A stretch of DNA of 64,000 nt from Pseudomonas viridiflava. GTDB lineage: Bacteria > Pseudomonadota > Gammaproteobacteria > Pseudomonadales > Pseudomonadaceae. Both the position numbers and the translations under genes were made by a program. The stretch's first letter is position 1. The number at the start of each line of letters is the position of its first letter. Shown in pieces: positions 8,707-19,238 of this stretch. The DNA is taken from the NCBI RefSeq assembly GCF_900580865.1, contig NZ_UTBZ01000026.1:124001-188000 (forward strand). The letters run 5' to 3'. The notes beneath the pieces are model-generated. The model was not told where the DNA came from and ran no database searches. It was given only the letters and a program-made list of their open reading frames with translations.

Positions 8707-11358
8707 CTACAAGCTCGAGAGCATGTCCTTGGCCTCGCCACGCTGCTTCTCGTCACCCTCGGTCAACACTTCGTTGAGGATGTCGCGCGCACCATCGCTG
8801 TCGCCCATATCGATGTAGGCCTGAGCCAGATCGAGTTTGGTCGCAGCTTCGTCGGTGCCGGCGAGGAAGTCGAAATCATCTTCGCCCAGATCACCACCGA
8901 TTGCCGCATCAGCCTCGGTGAAGCTCGGTTCGGCGATGCTTTGCGACAGACGATCCAGCTCGGCGTTGACGTCATCCAGCTCGGCCGCGAACGCATCAGG
9001 CTCGGCCGCTGGGTTGCTGTCCATTTCGTCGGCCAGCGACAGATCGAAATCGGCCGGCAGCTCCAGATCATCCTGTGGCAATTCAGCCACCACCGGCGCC
9101 TCGACCGGCGGCAGATCCTTCACGCCTTCGTCCAGATCCAGCAGGAAATCGTCGTCCGCCAGATCAACCGCAGGCGCCGGCTCGGCACCCAAGTCCATAT
9201 CTAGGTCGAAGTCCGACAGGTCGTCCAGGTTTTCTTTGATCTCGGTCTGCTGTTGCAGCACTGATTCGAAGCTCAGATCGTCGTCAGACGGGAATTCGTC
9301 CAGCTCGACCGGCGCTTCAGGCTCAACCACTGGCGCAGGCTCTACCGGCGTGATGTTATCGAGATCGTCCAGACTCAGATCAAACGCGCTGTCAAGATCG
9401 TCGTCCGCTGGTGCCGGCGCAGGTGCTTCAGGCTCATCCAGCAGCAGATCCTTGACGTATTGCGCGTCCAGCTCGGCAGCCACGGCAGCCGCCGCCAGAC
9501 CCGCAGCAGCCACCACCGCCATGGCCGGGAAGCGGCTCTTCAGTTCTTCGACCTTAGCGAAGTTGTCGCCATTGGCCACCAGTTGACGCTCCTGACCGAC
9601 GAACGCATCGCGATCGCCCTGCAGACCGTAGACTTCCATCAGTTTCAGCCGCAGATCACTGCGCTGCGGCTCCAGGCTGACGCCCTCTTCCAACAGCGCG
9701 GCAGCCTGATTCAGGCGACCGGCGTTGATGTGCGATTGCGCCTTGTCGAGTACGTCATCGGAACGCTCGGCGGCCGGTGCCACCAGCGGCGCGGCGATCG
9801 GCTCGGCCATTACGATCGGCGCCACTACCGGAGCCACGACTGGAGCAGGAGCAGGCGCCGGGGTGTTGAGTTTGACGCTCGCCGCCGGAGTTTCCAGACC
9901 TTCGAAGCTGCTTTCCGGCAGATCCTGTTCAGCGGAGAACTCTTGTTCCTCAGACAGGGCTCGGGCCATGCGCAGATGTTTCTCGGCTTCCTGCTGGGCT
10001 TTGCGGCGACGCGCCAGCAGCAACAGCAGAAGCAACAGAACGACGGCACCACCACCGACCAGACCCAGCAGGATCGGGTTGGTCAGCAGTTCGTTGAAGG
10101 TCTTTTCATCATCTGCGGCAGGCGTGGTTTCGACAACCGGTTCGACCACAGGCTCAACCGGCGTCTCGGCAGGCGGCGCAATGGCAGATTCTGGCGTCGG
10201 CGCTGCTTCTGCAGGAGTAGCCGGCGGTGTGGCAGCCAGCTCAGCAGTGATCGCCGGAACCGGTGCGACTGCGCCGTTCGCGGCCGGCGCAGCGCCCGCG
10301 CCTTCGGCCTGCAGTTTCGCCAGTTGATTGTTCTTCAGCTCAATCAGTTTTTGCAACTTGTCCATCTGACTTTGCAGATCGGACACGCGGCTTTTCAATT
10401 CTTCGTTGTCACGACGGGTCGTGTCGAGGCTTTCCTGAGTGACCGCAAGCTTGTTGCTCAAAGCCTGGGCGTCACCTGCCGGGCCTTTGCCGCGCGCCTT
10501 GGCACTTTCGGCGGAGACCAGGCTCAGATTGTCCTGGGCGTTCTGTGCACCAGCGGTATTGCCGCGACCACGGTTGGTCGCATCGAGCTGCTGCTGACCG
10601 GTGCCGGGCTTGGCCACATAGCGACGGCCCGTGCGCCAGGCTTCGTTCTGCGCCGCGACCTCGGCAATCGCTTTGGACTGCGGCAATGCAGTGCTTTGCA
10701 CCGAATCCGGCAGACGTAGCACCTGACCGGTTTTCAGACGGTTGATGTTGCCGCCAATGAACGCATCCGGATTCAGGGCCTGAATAGCCAGCATGGTCTG
10801 CTGCACCGAGCCACCATTGCGCGCCTTCGCGGCGATTTCCCACAAGGTGTCGCGCGGCGTGGTGGTGTACTGCGTCGAGTGCGTAGCGCCAGTGGTGGGC
10901 GCGGTAATGGTCTGCGACGGCGCCGGTTGCGCGGCGGCATCAGCGGTCTGTGGCGAGAATTTCGAGGGATCGAGCAGCACGCTGTAGTCGCGCAGCAGAC
11001 GGCCGTTCGGCCACATCACCTGCACGAGGAACTTCACCATCGGCTCCGACAACGGTTTGCTCGAGGTCACGCGCAGCACGCTTTTGCCGCTGGCGTTGAG
11101 CACCGGAGTGAAGGTCAGATCGTTGAGGAAGGCCTGACGATCAACGCCGGCCTTAGCGAAATCTTCAGGGGAAGCCAGGCTCGGCACCACTTCGGCAGCG
11201 GTGAGATCCTTGACGTCGAGCAACTCGATCTCGGCCACCAGCGGCTGGTTCAGGGTCGACTTCAGGGTCAGCTCCCCGAGCCCGAGGGCATGCGCCATAC
11301 CGGAGGACAGCGCCGAGGCGGCCGCTATTGCTAACACCAGTTTGCGAACTTGAACCAT
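8707..11358 (-). CDS. fimV: FimV/HubP family polar membrane protein
   Basis: An 883-residue protein. In order it has a signal peptide (about 1-24, ending MAHALG), a periplasmic N-terminal region, a LysM peptidoglycan-binding domain (about 170-220), a coiled coil (about 305-350), Pro/Ala-rich linkers, one membrane segment (about 440-460, Leu-rich, followed by ARRRK), and a long acidic cytoplasmic part ending in the conserved FimV C-terminal TPR-like motif (DLAQAYIDMGDSDGARDIL). Family members organise type IV pili and the cell pole. AAGGATGAGG precedes the ATG. The low-complexity acidic part is normal for the family. Confidence 0.93.
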   Translation of the reverse strand: MVQVRKLVLAIAAASALSSGMAHALGLGELTLKSTLNQPLVAEIELLDVKDLTAAEVVPSLASPEDFAKAGVDRQAFLNDLTFTPVLNASGKSVLRVTSSKPLSEPMVKFLVQVMWPNGRLLRDYSVLLDPSKFSPQTADAAAQPAPSQTITAPTTGATHSTQYTTTPRDTLWEIAAKARNGGSVQQTMLAIQALNPDAFIGGNINRLKTGQVLRLPDSVQSTALPQSKAIAEVAAQNEAWRTGRRYVAKPGTGQQQLDATNRGRGNTAGAQNAQDNLSLVSAESAKARGKGPAGDAQALSNKLAVTQESLDTTRRDNEELKSRVSDLQSQMDKLQKLIELKNNQLAKLQAEGAGAAPAANGAVAPVPAITAELAATPPATPAEAAPTPESAIAPPAETPVEPVVEPVVETTPAADDEKTFNELLTNPILLGLVGGGAVVLLLLLLLLARRRKAQQEAEKHLRMARALSEEQEFSAEQDLPESSFEGLETPAASVKLNTPAPAPAPVVAPVVAPIVMAEPIAAPLVAPAAERSDDVLDKAQSHINAGRLNQAAALLEEGVSLEPQRSDLRLKLMEVYGLQGDRDAFVGQERQLVANGDNFAKVEELKSRFPAMAVVAAAGLAAAAVAAELDAQYVKDLLLDEPEAPAPAPADDDLDSAFDLSLDDLDNITPVEPAPVVEPEAPVELDEFPSDDDLSFESVLQQQTEIKENLDDLSDFDLDMDLGAEPAPAVDLADDDFLLDLDEGVKDLPPVEAPVVAELPQDDLELPADFDLSLADEMDSNPAAEPDAFAAELDDVNAELDRLSQSIAEPSFTEADAAIGGDLGEDDFDFLAGTDEAATKLDLAQAYIDMGDSDGARDILNEVLTEGDEKQRGEAKDMLSSL

Positions 11359-11427
11359 AGCCTCATCCTTTGTTTGAACGTTCCTCGGCCAGCGAGAAGA
11401 TATTGATTGTCGCTGCCGTAAGGCATT

Positions 11428-11455
11428 GCGCGCGACGACGACAGATGTCGCGCGC
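11428..11455 (-). other. Strong stem-loop in the fimV leader
   Basis: Perfect nine-base arms GCGCGCGAC / GTCGCGCGC enclose ten bases, with no T-tract on either strand. It lies about 70 bases before the fimV ATG in the gap to usg. Its role is unknown; a protective or regulatory leader structure is possible. Confidence 0.5.
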
Positions 11456-11566
11456 GATCATTTCTTTGATGCCCCGGAATGTCCCGGAGGGTGACACGTT
11501 ATCGAGCAATCTGGGCAAGCATAGCGCTCACCTAGAATCAGTCGACAAATTGTTGCCAAGTATCTT

Positions 11567-12577
11567 TTACAGCAGGTCTTTTATCAACAACTCAGCCACC
11601 TGCACAGCGTTAAGGGCCGCGCCTTTGCGTACGTTATCTGACGCCAGCCACAAATTAAGTTCCGCCGGGTCGTCGACGCCACTGCGCACGCGACCGACAT
11701 AGACAACGTCCTGCCCTACCGCGTCACCGACTGCGGTCGGGTAATCACCGGCCTCGACCAGCTCGATACCCAGCGCATCTTCGAGTGCAGCGTTAACTTT
11801 TGCCAGGTCGACAGCCGACGTTGACTGCAAGGTCACGCTAAAGCTATCGCCAAAAAACACCGGGGCTTGAACGCAAGTTGCGGAAATCTTTAATAAAGGC
11901 TTTGCCAGCACCTGGCGCAGCTCGCGCACCAGACGTTTTTCCAGCAGCGTATGGCCCTGCGCGTCAGGCGTGCCGACCTGGGCCAGCAGGTTGAAGGCCA
12001 TCTGCCGATCGAAGAAGGTCGGCTCCAGCGGACGCATGTTCAGCAGCTCGGCGGTCTGCCGTGCCAGCTCGGTGACGGCTTCACGACCTTGGGCGGAAAC
12101 GGCCAGATTGGCGGTGACGTTGACATATTGCAGGTCGATCAGATCGAGCAGCGGCGCCAGCACCACGGCGAGCGAAGTGGCCGATGGGCTTGGGCTGCTG
12201 ACCTGGAAGGGTGCTTTCAGAGCGGCGAGCACTTCGGCGTTGGCTTCCGGCACGATTTGCGGCGCCTGATCGGCCGGCAGCGCGCCGGACAAGTCGATCA
12301 GCGAGCAACCGGCGGCGTGGGCACGGGCGGCGTAGCTCAGGGTAATCGCCGGGCCTGCGGCGAAAAACACCAGTTTGACTTTGCTGAAGTCGAACTCGTC
12401 GACTTCGCGAACGCGTACGTTCTTGTTGCGGAACAGCACCGAGCTGCCGGCGGATTCGCTGCTTGCCAGCAGGTGCAGGTTGCCGACCGGGAAGTCGCGC
12501 TCTTCGAGAATCTGCACGAGGGTTTCGCCGACAGTACCGGTGGCGCCGATTACGGCAATATCTAAGGTCTGGGTCAT
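11567..12577 (-). CDS. usg: USG-1-like homologue of aspartate-semialdehyde dehydrogenase, catalytic Cys absent
   Basis: A 336-residue protein with the ASADH fold: the NADP-binding start AVIGATGTVGE is intact. Where true ASADH has a catalytic Cys (GNC motif), this protein reads VSSPSPSATSL near residue 130, with no Cys. It matches the USG-1 group, which accompanies real asd in Pseudomonas and enterobacteria and is thought to lack dehydrogenase activity. The true asd lies just upstream on the same strand. The biological role is unknown. Confidence 0.85.
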   Translation of the reverse strand: MTQTLDIAVIGATGTVGETLVQILEERDFPVGNLHLLASSESAGSSVLFRNKNVRVREVDEFDFSKVKLVFFAAGPAITLSYAARAHAAGCSLIDLSGALPADQAPQIVPEANAEVLAALKAPFQVSSPSPSATSLAVVLAPLLDLIDLQYVNVTANLAVSAQGREAVTELARQTAELLNMRPLEPTFFDRQMAFNLLAQVGTPDAQGHTLLEKRLVRELRQVLAKPLLKISATCVQAPVFFGDSFSVTLQSTSAVDLAKVNAALEDALGIELVEAGDYPTAVGDAVGQDVVYVGRVRSGVDDPAELNLWLASDNVRKGAALNAVQVAELLIKDLL

Positions 12578-12675
12578 GGTGCGAGCCTCTGGCGAAACGG
12601 GGGGAGCGGCACTTTACCGGGTGACCGCCATGCAGGCAATTTCTGCCCGGGATTTGCGGCGGCAGTACCGGCCTC

Positions 12676-12741
12676 TTCGCGAGCAGGCTCGCTCCCACAT
12701 TTGAAATGCATTCCCCCTGTGGGAGCGAGCCTGCTCGCGAA
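12676..12741. repeat. REPIN-like inverted repeat, copy 2
   Basis: Arms TTCGCGAGCAGGCTCGC (from 12676) and the inverse ending CTCGCGAA (to 12741) surround a central ATTTGAAATGCATT-type spacer like that of copy 3. Lies between asd and usg. Confidence 0.85.
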
Positions 12742-12776
12742 GGGGCCAGACCCGGCAACCGAGAAATCCAAGGCAT

Positions 12777-12807
12777 AAAAAAACCCGCACCTCTCACAAG
12801 GCACGGG
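12777..12807 (-). terminator. Intrinsic terminator of asd
   Basis: On the minus strand CCCGTGCC and GGTGCGGG arms are followed by seven T residues. It starts about 20 bases past the asd stop, so usg downstream probably relies on read-through or its own promoter. Confidence 0.88.
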
Positions 12808-12828
12808 CTCTTTCATTGCTGCAAGCGA

Positions 12829-13941
12829 TCAACGCTCAAGCAAAATCCGCAGCATGCGACGCAGCGGTTCGGCCGCGCCCCACAGCAGTTGGTCGCCGAC
12901 GGTGAACGCACCGACGAATTGCGAACCCATGTTCAGCTTGCGCAGACGACCCACCGGAACATTCAGGGTGCCGGTGACCTTGGTCGGACTCAGCTCCTGC
13001 ATGCTGATTTCGCGCTGGTTTGGCACCAGTTTGACCCAAGGGTTGTGCTGGCTGATCAGCCCTTCGATATCAGCGATCGGCACGTCTTTGTTCAGCTTGA
13101 TGGTCAGCGCCTGGCTGTGGCAGCGCATCGCGCCGATGCGCACGCAGATGCCGTCGACCGGGATCGGGCTCTTGAAGCGACCGAGGATCTTGTTGGTCTC
13201 GGCCTGCGCTTTCCACTCTTCGCGGCTCTGACCGTTCGGCAGTTCCTTGTCGATCCACGGGATCAGGCTGCCGGCCAGCGGCACGCCGAAGTTTTCCGTC
13301 GGGTAGGCTTCGCTGCGCATGGCATCGGCCACGCGACGGTCGATGTCGAGGATCGCGCTGGCCGGATCGGCCAGTTGATCAGCAACAGCGGCGTGGGTCG
13401 CGCCCATTTGCTTGATCAGCTCACGCATGTTCTGCGCGCCGGCACCGGAGGCCGCCTGATAAGTCATGGCGCTCATCCACTCGACCAGACCGGCCTCGAA
13501 CAGACCACCCAGGCCCATCAGCATCAGGCTGACGGTGCAGTTGCCGCCGATGTAGTTCTTGGTACCCGCGTCGAGCTGCTGATCGATGACCTTGCGGTTG
13601 ACCGGGTCGAGAATGATCACCGCGTCATCGTTCATGCGCAGGCTCGAGGCCGCGTCGATCCAGTAACCCTGCCAGCCGGCTTCGCGCAGCTTGGGGAACA
13701 CTTCGCTGGTGTAGTCGCCGCCCTGGCAGGTCAGAATCACGTCGAGGGTCTTCAGCTCGTCAATGCTGTAAGCATCCTTGAGCGGAGCAATGTCCTTGCC
13801 CACGGACGGGCCTTGGCCACCGACGTTGGACGTGGTGAAAAACACCGGCTCGATTAGATCGAAATCCTGCTCTTCCAGCATCCGCTGCATGAGCACGGAA
13901 CCGACCATCCCGCGCCAACCGATCAGACCTACACGTTTCAT
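12829..13941 (-). CDS. asd: Aspartate-semialdehyde dehydrogenase Asd
   Basis: A 370-residue enzyme that reduces aspartyl phosphate to aspartate semialdehyde, the branch point to lysine, threonine and methionine. [14 protein letters not shown] is the NADP loop, [12 protein letters not shown] contains the active-site Cys, and [13 protein letters not shown] carries the catalytic His. AAGGTG precedes the ATG. The length fits the Gram-negative type. Contrast with the Cys-less homologue downstream. Confidence 0.96.
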   Translation of the reverse strand: MKRVGLIGWRGMVGSVLMQRMLEEQDFDLIEPVFFTTSNVGGQGPSVGKDIAPLKDAYSIDELKTLDVILTCQGGDYTSEVFPKLREAGWQGYWIDAASSLRMNDDAVIILDPVNRKVIDQQLDAGTKNYIGGNCTVSLMLMGLGGLFEAGLVEWMSAMTYQAASGAGAQNMRELIKQMGATHAAVADQLADPASAILDIDRRVADAMRSEAYPTENFGVPLAGSLIPWIDKELPNGQSREEWKAQAETNKILGRFKSPIPVDGICVRIGAMRCHSQALTIKLNKDVPIADIEGLISQHNPWVKLVPNQREISMQELSPTKVTGTLNVPVGRLRKLNMGSQFVGAFTVGDQLLWGAAEPLRRMLRILLER

Positions 13942-13965
13942 CGCAACTACACCTTCTTGAAAAGT

Positions 13966-14002
13966 GGGCCGCTGCTTTGTATTGAATTTCGCAGCGGGCC
14001 CG
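13966..14002 (-). terminator. Hairpin between leuB and asd, possible terminator
   Basis: On the minus strand GGGCCCGCTGC and GCAGCGGCCC pair with one bulge across a 15-base loop and are followed by ACTTTTC. It begins six bases past the leuB stop and covers most of the gap before asd. Confidence 0.5.
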
Positions 14003-14007
14003 AGAGA

Positions 14008-15090
<1,083 letters not shown>

Positions 15091-15144
15091 GCTTTCCTCG
15101 TGTCTTCAGTCGGTGCGCCTTTACCGGCACGCCCGGAAAAATTC

Positions 15145-15912
15145 TTATCGCTCGGCCATCAGCACGATCACATCGGTACTGAACGAGCCGTCGGCATCAA
15201 TCTCAAAATATTCACGCACTTCGTGGCCCATCGACTGCTGCAACTGGCGGATCGCCGCGCGCATCACTTCAGGCGTGCGCATGCGTTCAACCCAGCTTGT
15301 GTACTCCAGACGCAGGCGCTGACGCGTGGTGCTGCGCACGTGCAGCCCGGCCTCACTGACCTGCCGCAGCCACTCAGCGGCGGAATAGTCGCGCACATGG
15401 CTGGTGTCGCGCAGCACTTCGACGCTTTGCAGGTAAGTGTCGAACAACGGACTGCCCGGTGACAACACGTCAACGAATGCCGCCACACCGCCTGGCTTCA
15501 GCACCCGACGCACTTCACGCAGGGCCACACCGAGATCGCTCCAGTGATGCGCCGAATAACGGCTGAACACGAAGTCGAACTCGCCATCGGCAAACGGCAG
15601 ACGCTCGGCGGCGCCGTTGACCGTGGCAATGTTGGTAAAACCGCGATCAACGGCCGCGGCGGCGACCACGTCGAGCATTTGCTGTGACAGGTCGTAGGCG
15701 ACCACTTCCCTGACCAGCGGTGCGACGTGGAAACTGACGTGACCGGCGCCGCAACCCAAGTCCAGCACCCGGGCCTCGCCCTGCCCGGCCAGCTCAGCCT
15801 GTAGCAGTGCGAATTCGGTGCCTTGAGCGTGAACGGCGCTGCTCAGGTAGGCGGCGGCCTGTTCACCGAATTGCTTCTGGACAACCTGGGTATGCTGGGC
15901 GGTGCTGATCAT
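15145..15912 (-). CDS. Class I SAM-dependent methyltransferase inside the leu cluster
   Basis: A 255-residue protein. The SAM loop VLDLGCGAGHVSFH is followed by the acidic residue VVAYDLSQQML and the post-motif FDFVFSRYSAHHW, giving a UbiE/COQ5-like or Methyltransf_11 fold. ATG at 15912 (MISTAQHTQ) is preferred; the longer frame would start inside the neighbouring repeat. It sits between leuD and leuB, a placement that recurs in Pseudomonas although no leucine step needs a methyltransferase. The substrate is unknown. Confidence 0.85.
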   Translation of the reverse strand: MISTAQHTQVVQKQFGEQAAAYLSSAVHAQGTEFALLQAELAGQGEARVLDLGCGAGHVSFHVAPLVREVVAYDLSQQMLDVVAAAAVDRGFTNIATVNGAAERLPFADGEFDFVFSRYSAHHWSDLGVALREVRRVLKPGGVAAFVDVLSPGSPLFDTYLQSVEVLRDTSHVRDYSAAEWLRQVSEAGLHVRSTTRQRLRLEYTSWVERMRTPEVMRAAIRQLQQSMGHEVREYFEIDADGSFSTDVIVLMAER

Positions 15913-15950
15913 GGTCACATCCTGATATCTATGTTGTTTGGGCTGCCGTC

Positions 15951-16030
15951 TTCGCGAGCAAGTCGAATCGTCGCACCGTCGCTCCCACATTTGAAATGCA
16001 TTCCCCTGTGGGAGCGAGCTTGCTCGCGAA
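15951..16030. repeat. REPIN-like inverted repeat, copy 3, with one variant arm
   Basis: The right arm (16008-16030) is the standard GTGGGAGCGAGCTTGCTC form. The left arm starts TTCGCGAGCAAG and ends TCGCTCCCAC but holds about 15 extra bases (TCGAATCGTCGCACC region) between. The copy lies 35 bases past the leuD stop, upstream of the methyltransferase. Confidence 0.8.
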
Positions 16031-16064
16031 GGCGCCGGCCCTGACTACATCAATCTCGAATCAA

Positions 16065-16709
16065 TCACGCGTCGCGGAACAACCACGGCTGGCTAACCCG
16101 ATGCTTGGCCTCAAACGTGGCAATCGCATCGCCGTCCTGCAAGGTCAGACCGATATCGTCCAGACCATTCAGCAGGCAGTGCTTGCGGAACGCATCGATC
16201 TCAAAGCTGTACACCTTGCCATCCGGGCGGGTCACAGTCTGCGCTTGCAGATCGACCTGCAACTGATAACCCGGCTCGGCCTCGACCTGCTTGAACAACT
16301 CATCAACCTCAGCGTCGCTCAAGATGATCGGCAGCAAGCCGTTCTTGAAGCTGTTGTTGAAGAAGATGTCGGCGTAGCTCGGCGCGATGATGCTGCGGAA
16401 ACCGTATTCTTCCAGGGCCCACGGCGCGTGTTCACGGCTGGAGCCGCAACCGAAGTTCTCGCGGGCCAGCAACACGCTGGCGCCTTGATAACGCTCGGCG
16501 TTGAGGACGAAATCCTTGTTCAGCGGGCGCTTGGAGTTGTCCTGATACGGCTGGCCGACATCGAGGTAGCGCCACTCGTCGAACAGGTTCGGGCCGAAAC
16601 CGGTGCGCTTGATCGACTTCAAAAACTGCTTCGGAATGATCTGGTCGGTGTCGACGTTGGCACGATCCAAAGGCGCGACAAGACCAGTGTGCTGGGTAAA
16701 AGCTTTCAT
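16065..16709 (-). CDS. leuD: 3-isopropylmalate dehydratase small subunit LeuD
   Basis: A 214-residue partner of LeuC in the isomerisation of 2- to 3-isopropylmalate. Conserved marks are [13 protein letters not shown] near the N-terminus and [22 protein letters not shown] precedes the ATG. Eleven bases separate it from the leuC stop, so the two are one operon. Confidence 0.97.
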   Translation of the reverse strand: MKAFTQHTGLVAPLDRANVDTDQIIPKQFLKSIKRTGFGPNLFDEWRYLDVGQPYQDNSKRPLNKDFVLNAERYQGASVLLARENFGCGSSREHAPWALEEYGFRSIIAPSYADIFFNNSFKNGLLPIILSDAEVDELFKQVEAEPGYQLQVDLQAQTVTRPDGKVYSFEIDAFRKHCLLNGLDDIGLTLQDGDAIATFEAKHRVSQPWLFRDA

Positions 16710-16720
16710 GCTGCGCTCCT

Positions 16721-18139
16721 TTAAATCAATTCACGAACGTCGATGAAACGACCGTTCACCGCTGCCGCAGCAGCCATGGCCGGACTGACGAGGTGGGTAC
16801 GGCCACCGGCGCCCTGACGGCCTTCGAAGTTACGGTTGGACGTCGAGGCGCAATGCTCGCCGGACTCCAAACGGTCCGGGTTCATCGCCAGACACATCGA
16901 GCAACCCGGCTCACGCCATTCGAAACCGGCTTCGAGGAAAATCTTGTCGAGGCCTTCGGCTTCCGCCTGAGCCTTTACCAGACCCGAGCCCGGCACCACG
17001 ATCGCTTGCTTGATGGTCGAAGCGACTTTGCGGCCCTTGGCGATCACCGCCGCAGCGCGCAAGTCTTCAATCCGCGAGTTGGTGCAGGAACCGATGAATA
17101 CACGATCCAGCTGAATGTCGGTGATCGCCTGATTGGCGCTCAAACCCATGTATTTCAAGGCACGGACGATCGAGTCGCGTTTGACCAGATCCATCTCTTT
17201 GGCCGGGTCCGGCACGTTCTGATCAACGGCCAAAACCATTTCCGGGGAGGTGCCCCAGCTGACTTGCGGCTTGATCTGCGCAGCGTCGAGTTCAACCACG
17301 GTGTCGAACTTGGCGTCGGCGTCGGAAACCAGATCTTTCCAGGCTTCGACGGCCATATCCCACTGCTCGCCTTTCGGCGCAAACGGACGGCCCTTCACAT
17401 AGTCGATGGTCTTCTGATCCGCTGCCACCAAACCAACGCGAGCGCCGGCTTCGATGGACATGTTGCAGATGGTCATGCGGCCTTCAACGGACAAGTCGCG
17501 GATCGCGCTGCCAGCGAATTCGATGGCGTGGCCGTTACCGCCGGCGGTGCCGATCTTGCCGATCACCGCGAGGACGATGTCCTTGGCGGTCACGCCGAAC
17601 GGCAATTGCCCTTCAACGCGCACCAGCATGTTCTTCATTTTCTTCGCGACGAGGCACTGGGTGGCGAGCACGTGCTCGACCTCGGAAGTGCCGATACCGT
17701 GAGCCAACGCGCCGAACGCGCCGTGGGTCGAAGTGTGCGAGTCGCCGCAGACCACGGTCATGCCCGGCAAGGTCGCGCCCTGCTCCGGGCTGATCACGTG
17801 GACGATGCCTTGGCGCACGTCGTTCATCTTGAACTCGACGATGCCGTATTCATCACAGTTGTCATCGAGGGTCTGAACCTGCAAACGCGAGACCTGATCG
17901 GCAATGGCTTCAATGCCGCCCTTACGCTCTGGTGTGGTCGGTACGTTGTGATCCGGGGTCGCGATGTTGGCATCGATACGCCAAGGCTTGCGCCCGGCCA
18001 GACGCAGGCCTTCGAAGGCTTGCGGCGAGGTCACTTCGTGAATGATGTGACGATCGATGTAAATCAGCGCCGAACCATCGTCGCGCTGTTTGACCAAATG
18101 CGAATCCCAGAGCTTGTCGTAGAGCGTTTTGCCGGCCAT
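16721..18139 (-). CDS. leuC: 3-isopropylmalate dehydratase large subunit LeuC
   Basis: A 472-residue aconitase-family [4Fe-4S] protein. Cluster ligands are visible in FIGSCTNSR and in [26 protein letters not shown] is the signature segment. [14 protein letters not shown] is the family N-terminus, so the ATG at 18139 is chosen over an in-frame ATG 15 codons upstream. It is transcribed away from the LysR gene at 18280. Confidence 0.97.
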   Translation of the reverse strand: MAGKTLYDKLWDSHLVKQRDDGSALIYIDRHIIHEVTSPQAFEGLRLAGRKPWRIDANIATPDHNVPTTPERKGGIEAIADQVSRLQVQTLDDNCDEYGIVEFKMNDVRQGIVHVISPEQGATLPGMTVVCGDSHTSTHGAFGALAHGIGTSEVEHVLATQCLVAKKMKNMLVRVEGQLPFGVTAKDIVLAVIGKIGTAGGNGHAIEFAGSAIRDLSVEGRMTICNMSIEAGARVGLVAADQKTIDYVKGRPFAPKGEQWDMAVEAWKDLVSDADAKFDTVVELDAAQIKPQVSWGTSPEMVLAVDQNVPDPAKEMDLVKRDSIVRALKYMGLSANQAITDIQLDRVFIGSCTNSRIEDLRAAAVIAKGRKVASTIKQAIVVPGSGLVKAQAEAEGLDKIFLEAGFEWREPGCSMCLAMNPDRLESGEHCASTSNRNFEGRQGAGGRTHLVSPAMAAAAAVNGRFIDVRELI

Positions 18140-18207
18140 CAGACGGTTCCTCATCAGCTTGTTTCTATGCCCTGGGCTTATCAATAACCCTTTGGCTTGT
18201 GAGGCCG

Positions 18208-18236
18208 ATCCTATGGGGTTAGATTAAATAACTCAA
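18208..18236 (-). promoter_or_regulatory. Probable sigma-70 promoter of leuC
   Basis: On the minus strand TTGAGT (18236-18231) and TAGGAT (18213-18208) are separated by exactly 17 bases, which predicts a leader of about 60 bases. The surrounding 140-base divergent region is AT-rich and should also carry the LysR-type binding sites, which I could not assign with confidence. Confidence 0.6.
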
Positions 18237-18279
18237 ATTCATATTTTTTATGCTTTGGATAACCAACTGGAATACGAAC

Positions 18280-19164
18280 ATGGATCTGGCCAACCTCAAT
18301 GCTTTTATCGCGATTGCCGAGACAGGTAGCTTCTCCGGCGCCGGCGAACGCCTGCACCTGACGCAGCCGGCGATCAGCAAACGCATCGCCGGCCTTGAGC
18401 AACAATTGAAGGTGCGCCTGTTCGATCGGCTAGGCCGTGAAGTTGGCCTGACCGAGGCCGGCCGCGCCCTGTTGCCGCGGGCTTACCAGATTCTCAATGT
18501 GCTGGATGACACCCGTCGCGCCCTGACCAACCTCACCGGCGAAGTCAGCGGGCGCCTGACCCTGGCCACCAGTCACCACATCGGTTTGCACCGTTTGCCG
18601 CCACTCCTAAGGGAATTCACCCGCCGTTACCCACAGGTGGCGCTGGATATTCAGTTCCTCGATTCAGAAGTGGCTTACGAAGAAATTCTTCACGGCCGCG
18701 CCGAACTGGCGGTCATCACCCTGGCGCCGGAGCCTCACGCACTGGTCAAAGCCACGCCAGTGTGGGACGACCCGCTGGATTTCGTGGTTGCCCCGGAGCA
18801 TTCGCTGATCAGCAATGGCCCGGTCAATCTGGCGGACATCGCCGGTCATCCGGCGGTTTTCCCCGGTGGCAACACCTTTACCCACCATATTGTCCAACGG
18901 TTATTCGAGGCTCAGGGCCTGACGCCGAACATCGCCATGAGCACCAACTACCTGGAAACCATCAAGATGATGGTCTCGATCGGTCTGGCCTGGAGCGTTT
19001 TGCCACGGACCATGCTCGATGAGCAGGTGGCAAGCATCGTATTGCCGGGCATACAACTCAGTCGCCAGCTAGGCTATATCCTGCACACCGAACGGACGCT
19101 CTCGAATGCGGCAAAAGCCTTTATGGCACTGCTGGACGCACAAATCGATCTGCCAGGGACTTGA
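18280..19164 (+). CDS. LysR family transcriptional regulator divergent from leuC
   Basis: A 294-residue regulator with an N-terminal winged helix-turn-helix (DLANLNAFIAIAETGSFSGAGERLHLTQPAISKRI) and a C-terminal effector-binding domain. The ATG at 18280 matches the family start; an earlier in-frame ATG at 18250 adds ten unrelated residues. Divergent placement suggests that it controls leuC and itself, but the ligand is not evident from the sequence. Confidence 0.9.
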   Translation: MDLANLNAFIAIAETGSFSGAGERLHLTQPAISKRIAGLEQQLKVRLFDRLGREVGLTEAGRALLPRAYQILNVLDDTRRALTNLTGEVSGRLTLATSHHIGLHRLPPLLREFTRRYPQVALDIQFLDSEVAYEEILHGRAELAVITLAPEPHALVKATPVWDDPLDFVVAPEHSLISNGPVNLADIAGHPAVFPGGNTFTHHIVQRLFEAQGLTPNIAMSTNYLETIKMMVSIGLAWSVLPRTMLDEQVASIVLPGIQLSRQLGYILHTERTLSNAAKAFMALLDAQIDLPGT

Positions 19165-19238
19165 GGCCAACTTGTGCTACTCCTATAGAGCCGCTGCTCC
19201 TGTGCCTAACGCCACCATCAGCTCAAGGCCTGTCCACA

